Assembly: GCA_964650405.1 (NCBI GenBank) | Contig: CAZYTO010000011.1 | Coordinates: 1-46,117, forward strand | From: CAZYTO01 sp964650405 | GTDB lineage: Bacteria > Acidobacteriota > Thermoanaerobaculia > Gp7-AA8 | Reading direction: 5' to 3' | DNA length: 46,117 nucleotides | Shown: positions 43,153 through 46,117 of the stretch, piece by piece | Position numbering within the stretch: the first letter of the stretch is position 1 | How the letters are laid out: each line of letters begins with the position of its first letter | Notes under the pieces: generated by a model | Database searches by the model: none | What the model saw: the letters and a program-made list of their open reading frames with translations, nothing else | What the model was told of the DNA's origin: nothing | Made by a program: the position numbers and the translations under genes

Positions 43153-43428
43153 CTACGGCTGATTCGCGGGGCTCTCGGGATCCAAGTCGAAGATCTCTTC
43201 CATCGACACCTTCCGTCCGGCGAGCGTCATGCAGCCGGCGAGGATTTTCAGCATCGTCTTTCGTCGCACCTCGCCCCCGGCGCGGATCTTCGTCATGCTC
43301 TGGCGAACGATCCCCGTCTTTCCCTCGAGGTCCGCCGACGTAAAGCCGTTCCGGTCGAGCCACGCCTGGAGGCGGGTCGGACTCTTCTTCGGCGGTCTGC
43401 CGCGCCTGCGTCGCTTCGATGTACTCAC
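43153..43428 (-). CDS. Small XRE/Cro-like HTH protein
   Basis: 91 residues. A basic N-terminus (SKRRRRGRPPKKSP) is followed by a Cro-type HTH: RLQAWLDRNGFTSADLEGKTGIVRQSMTKIRAGGEVRRKTMLKIL. GTG 43428 has GGAGGT 8 bases upstream. It is the first gene of the minus-strand transcription module, with the sigma frame opening right after its stop. It is divergent from the XRE gene at 43534, so the 105 bases between them probably hold shared operators. Confidence 0.82.
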   Translation of the reverse strand: MSTSKRRRRGRPPKKSPTRLQAWLDRNGFTSADLEGKTGIVRQSMTKIRAGGEVRRKTMLKILAGCMTLAGRKVSMEEIFDLDPESPANQP

Positions 43429-43533
43429 TCAGATCGACCTCCGCTGAACTGGAATGGGCGAAATAGTAGCGTTAGGCGCATATCCGTGTCAAAAACTGCT
43501 ATACTTCTCGCTCCGGAGAGGAGGAATAGTTCC
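43429..43533. promoter_or_regulatory. Divergent control region
   Basis: 105 bases between two divergent HTH genes. On the plus strand a -10-like TATACT lies at 43500-43505, about 28 bases before the GTG at 43534, with an excellent SD (GGAGAGGAGG) between them. The matching -35 is weak, as expected for an activated or repressed promoter. No clean palindrome was seen. Confidence 0.4.
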
Positions 43534-44076
43534 GTGCTTCCAACACCTGACGAAAGCCTCGCTTCACTCGGCGCCTTCATCCGCGCCTCGCGCGTCAGCC
43601 GCGGCATCAATCAAGTCACGGCGGCGAAGGGGGCGAAGGTCAGCCGCCGCCAGCTCGCGCTCCTCGAGAAGGGCGGGAACATCTCCGTGAAGTTCCTGAT
43701 CAAGGTCGCGAGATACCTTGACCTCTCCCGTCTGCCGCTCGACGGCCACATCGAGTTCGTCTCAGGAGACACCGGGCTCAATGTGCTGGAGCTCGTGGAC
43801 ACACTTGAGCTCCTCGGCTCCCTGGTAGAGCACGCGAAGGGTTTCGCTCTTCAGGCGATGCTCCCTCCGTCCGAACGCCCCAAACTCCGGGACACGCCCG
43901 CGCTTCTGGATTTCGTCATGCGTCACTACCGAGACCCCGAAGATATCGGGCGGCTCGCGGAGGCGATGCTTCAGATTTCCGACGAGGCCGCTGCCGGTGA
44001 TCGTGCCGCGCCGGAAGTGGACGACAACGTCGGTCAGCCTCGCCGCCGTCGCAGCTCGAAGGCCCGCGGGAAGTGA
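43534..44076 (+). CDS. XRE-family transcriptional regulator
   Basis: 180 residues from GTG 43534, which follows GAGGAGG by about 8 bases. The N-terminal HTH reads LASLGAFIRASRVSRGINQVTAAKGAKVSRRQLALLEKGGNISVKFLIKVARYLDL. A helical segment and a basic tail (PRRRRSSKARGK) follow. It leads the plus-strand group XRE, 54-residue protein, TPR protein. XRE plus TPR partners often form a sensor pair responding to a peptide or small signal, which is inferred here from neighbourhood only. Confidence 0.85.
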   Translation: MLPTPDESLASLGAFIRASRVSRGINQVTAAKGAKVSRRQLALLEKGGNISVKFLIKVARYLDLSRLPLDGHIEFVSGDTGLNVLELVDTLELLGSLVEHAKGFALQAMLPPSERPKLRDTPALLDFVMRHYRDPEDIGRLAEAMLQISDEAAAGDRAAPEVDDNVGQPRRRRSSKARGK

Positions 44077-44087
44077 GGACCGATTCG

Positions 44088-44252
44088 ATGCCGTGGCGAA
44101 ACAACGCTGCAAACGTGGCAGAGGTTCAACGCCGCGCGCAACAGGCCGAAGAAGAAGGTGCCACATACGGCGCCGAGCTTCTCACCTGGCCGGTCGGGGC
44201 GTGGCGTCGGCTGATGCGGAATGAGCTGAAGTACCGCTCGTATGGACTCTGA
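44088..44252 (+). CDS. 54-residue basic protein
   Basis: MPWRNNAANVAEVQRRAQQ then an acidic EEEGA and GAELLTWPVGAWRRLMRNELKYRSYGL. It starts 11 bases after the XRE stop, with GTGAGGAC as SD, and ends in TGA 44250-44252 overlapping the probable CTG start of the TPR gene. The amphipathic N-terminal helix and Trp/Arg-rich C-terminus suggest a small interacting peptide. No homologue is recognised. Confidence 0.65.
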   Translation: MPWRNNAANVAEVQRRAQQAEEEGATYGAELLTWPVGAWRRLMRNELKYRSYGL

Positions 44253-45247
44253 AATTCCTCCTCGGCAAGGCGCGCGAGCAGTTCTCCAAGGCACCAAGCA
44301 AGGCACGCGAGATCACCGCTGCCGTCCTGGATTTCGTCGACGAAGCCGATGCCCCTTCCCTCAATCACGCGATAGGACTTCGCGCTCTGGCGCGCAAGGA
44401 ACATGCGAATGCGACCCTTCAGGTCGGCGAGCTACGGGAGGCGCTTGCGGCCGCCGAGCGGGCGGTTGAGATCTACGGCGAGCACGCGACGCTCATCTAC
44501 GATCAGACGTTCGCCCGCCTCGTCGTCTGCAAAGTGCTCCGCGAGATGGGCGAGGTCGAGCGGGCTGTCGAGATTGCCCGCGCATGCGTTGTCATCTTCG
44601 AGGACTTCGGGAATCCGAGCGCCACGAACATGGCGCGGATGTTTGAGGCCGGCGCCCTCTTCGCGCTGAAGCGTTTCGACGAGGCATTCGAGGTCTCGAT
44701 GCTCGTCATGACGCAGGCGGAGCTTGAAGGCGACAAGGCTACGGTGGCCAGGGGCCTTCTCTGCGGCGCCTCATGCGCACGGGAGCTCGGCGACGTCGCT
44801 GCCGCGCGAGACCTCTACCCGCGGGCGCTCGCGCTCTACGAGGAGTTGAACATCCCGGACGGCGCTAACCAAGTGCGGTGGGGATATGCGCTCACGTTGT
44901 CGGCCGAAGGCAAGTATCGCTCGGCCGTGTCCGAACTCTTCAAGGTTCGCGGAGTCTTTCTGAGCCTTGGCATGAACAGCCAAGCGGCGTGCGCATCGCT
45001 CGATGTCGTTCGCATCCGCTTCGATCTCGGCGAAGACGTCCGGGAACTCTGCGCCGAGCTCGTCGTAAAGTTCGCGGAAGCGGGCATGACCCAGAACGCC
45101 ATCGAGGCGCTCGCCTACCTTCGTGAGGAGGCACGGCTTGGCACGCTCTCGCGACAAAAAATCGTCCGCGTCCGGTCATTCATGGACGAATTGGCGGCAA
45201 GCCCGTTCCGGCTCTTCTCCATTCCGCGTCACGCGGAGGAGGGCTGA
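44249..45247 (+). CDS. TPR-repeat protein, probable CTG start
   Basis: About 332 residues. The C-terminal 240 show four to five TPR-like helical hairpins (MGEVERAVEIARACVVIFEDFG, FEAGALFALKRFDEAFEVS, SCARELGDVAAARDLYPRALALYEEL, LSAEGKYRSAVSELF). The same frame stays coding, with high GC at third positions, back to 44225 but has no ATG, GTG or TTG before GTG 44534. A CTG at 44249 gives the convincing N-terminus MKFLLGKAREQFSKA. It overlaps the preceding stop as CTGA, so a CTG start by translational coupling is the best reading. The alternative start at 44534 would remove 95 residues. Confidence 0.75.
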   Translation: MKFLLGKAREQFSKAPSKAREITAAVLDFVDEADAPSLNHAIGLRALARKEHANATLQVGELREALAAAERAVEIYGEHATLIYDQTFARLVVCKVLREMGEVERAVEIARACVVIFEDFGNPSATNMARMFEAGALFALKRFDEAFEVSMLVMTQAELEGDKATVARGLLCGASCARELGDVAAARDLYPRALALYEELNIPDGANQVRWGYALTLSAEGKYRSAVSELFKVRGVFLSLGMNSQAACASLDVVRIRFDLGEDVRELCAELVVKFAEAGMTQNAIEALAYLREEARLGTLSRQKIVRVRSFMDELAASPFRLFSIPRHAEEG

Positions 45248-45281
45248 GCATGCTCTCGCCCTCCTTCCGCGTGCGAGTGGG

Positions 45282-45476
45282 TCATGGATGGGGCAAATTG
45301 ATCTCGTCCAGAGGATGCAGCACGAACTTGATGAGCGACTTCACCACCTTGACGATGCCGGGAAGAGCGCGGCGGTCACCATCGTCACGGCCGGGAGCGG
45401 CCGACGCCGGCACGTTGGAGAAGAGGAAAGCGAGGGTTAGAGACAGAGCGAGAACACGGATCTGACGCGAACGCAT
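45282..45476 (-). CDS. Small secreted cationic peptide-like protein
   Basis: 64 residues with a signal peptide (MRSRQIRVLALSLTLAFLFSNVPASAA). The mature part is about 38 residues: PGRDDGDRRALPGIVKVVKSLIKFVLHPLDEINLPHP, basic and amphipathic (IVKVVKSLIKFVLH). AGGAGG lies 9 bases before ATG 45476. The SD lies inside one arm of an inverted repeat (45484-45493), so folding could hide it. A bacteriocin-like or membrane-active peptide is one guess; no immunity gene is evident. Confidence 0.65.
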   Translation of the reverse strand: MRSRQIRVLALSLTLAFLFSNVPASAAPGRDDGDRRALPGIVKVVKSLIKFVLHPLDEINLPHP

Positions 45477-45483
45477 AGACAAA

Positions 45484-45567
45484 GCCCTCCTAAGGCCCGC
45501 GCGTCGCCTAACGCGCGGAGCTGGTTTGAGTTAGGAGGGCCGGCCCCCTGCGTTAGGAGTGACGCAG
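45484..45567. repeat. Nested inverted repeats between divergent small genes
   Basis: Outer arms gccctcctaa (45484-45493) and ttaggagggc (45531-45540). Inner arms cccgcgcgt/acgcgcgg (45496-45504 with 45511-45518). A third pair is ctgcgt/acgcag (45549-45554 with 45562-45567). All are perfect or nearly so. The outer arms contain the AGGAGG ribosome binding site of the minus-strand gene. Candidate operator, RNA switch or recombination site. Confidence 0.6.
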
Positions 45568-45843
45568 ACGGGTGTTTCCCTACCATTTTGTGGGATCGGA
45601 GGAGGTGTGCGCCCAGCCATCCGCTGGCGGGATACGTCGCCCGCCGGTCTTTCCGCTTTTGGCAACCAGCCGCTCAGCGAGCGCGTGCTCGACCTGCTCG
45701 CGAACATTCTGTTCAGCGCGGACGAGATCCGCGACATGGTGGAAGTGGAGCACGGCTTCGAACCAGGGGAGGGTTTTAATGACGCGCTCGCACGCATCCG
45801 TGCAGAGGCGGAAGCCATCATGAGCCGTCTCGGCTCATCGTGA
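45559..45843 (+). CDS. Small hypothetical protein
   Basis: 94 residues as the longest form (GTG 45559, inside the third inverted repeat). A later GTG at 45607, with GGAGG close by, is possible. The clear part is the C-terminal 55 residues: LSERVLDLLANILFSADEIRDMVEVEHGFEPGEGFNDALARIRAEAEAIMSRLGSS, an acidic helical domain. The family is not recognised. It is divergent from the secreted peptide gene. Confidence 0.5.
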   Translation: MTQTGVSLPFCGIGGGVRPAIRWRDTSPAGLSAFGNQPLSERVLDLLANILFSADEIRDMVEVEHGFEPGEGFNDALARIRAEAEAIMSRLGSS

Positions 45844-46117
45844 TTCGTGTTCCTGCACGCTCTTGATGCCGCTTTTTCGCGTCGTAGACGATGGCTCCTT
45901 CAATTCCCTATAGTGGTGCACGGATTCGGTTAGTGATGTGCCGCAACGTGCCGGGAATGCGCTGTCGGAGCGGGCCTGCGAACCTTCATTTTCGCACGCG
46001 GCGTTTCTGAAGTTTGCGCGCTCATTCTCTCTCTCGCGTTAACTTCCGTGCGGCAGCTAGCCGCAATGGCCTTCAGTTAAGCGATCATTGACCGGACCGA
46101 AGGGAGGGTGTGATGGG
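45844..46117. other. Right edge: no confident gene; possible gene start at 46113
   Basis: Mostly gene-free. A perfect inverted repeat tgcggc-agcta-gccgca lies at 46049-46065. At the edge agggaggg (46101-46108) precedes ATG 46113, so a plus-strand gene probably begins there and runs off. Confidence 0.4.

Noticed and set aside
43136..43363. Upstream extension of the sigma gene to GTG 43363
   Set aside because: It would overlap nearly the whole XRE gene in another frame and gives Arg/Asp-rich shadow sequence.
1..46117. tRNA, rRNA or other structural RNA genes
   Set aside because: None recognised by eye on either strand; a covariance-model search was not possible.

Overview
The window is high-GC bacterial DNA with two halves of different character, joined by a run of 10 N at 23135-23144. 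That run is a scaffold join, so the true distance and orientation between the halves are unproven. Gene content of the left half (secreted tricorn-like S41 and M14 peptidases, an MFS exporter, a PIG3-type oxidoreductase, long GC-rich genes with SD leaders) suggests an uncultured Acidobacteriota-like lineage. I infer this from gene flavour only; there is no rRNA or other marker here.

1-19.5 kb looks like ordinary chromosome. In order it holds exonuclease III (cut by the edge), an outer-membrane barrel, an ABC-2 exporter pair, a quinone oxidoreductase, a minus-strand run (Zn alcohol dehydrogenase, radical SAM, Nudix, ankyrin), two small proteins, an MFS exporter, a tricorn-like protease, a TetR regulator, a toxin-antitoxin pair with a frameshifted toxin, an M14 peptidase, a methyltransferase and a ComEA-like helix-hairpin-helix protein with an odd C-terminus. 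Several spacers here are filled with short word repeats, a different word in nearly each spacer. One such word also appears in frame inside the M14 peptidase. I saw none to the right of 19.5 kb. At 19.6-23.1 kb a B12-binding radical SAM enzyme is paired with a cupin-HTH-cupin regulator.

23.1-46.1 kb is accessory DNA with mobile-element hallmarks: a TraG/HerA-type ATPase, a replication-relaxation-like protein, a tyrosine recombinase plus a decayed second copy, a RadC/JAB protein, a DNA methyltransferase broken by an in-frame TGA, and several HTH proteins. No relaxase, VirB4 or other type IV secretion channel gene is visible.

Three modules deserve attention. (a) 23.4-31.6 kb: eight tightly coupled genes encoding a membrane VWA-like protein, a four-helix membrane protein, an AAA+ partner protein, an AAA+ ATPase, a DegT-type aminotransferase, a second membrane protein, a HerA/TraG-type ATPase and a membrane zinc-ribbon protein. 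(b) 34.5-38.5 kb: a lower-GC cargo block with a predicted HExxH metalloprotease, an AsnC/Lrp ligand-domain-like protein and a convergent DUF900-type hydrolase. (c) 41.9-45.2 kb: a transcription module with a small XRE protein, an ECF sigma factor and a protein carrying a free-standing RNA polymerase alpha-CTD-like domain. It is divergent from a second XRE regulator, a 54-residue protein and a TPR protein that appears to start at CTG.
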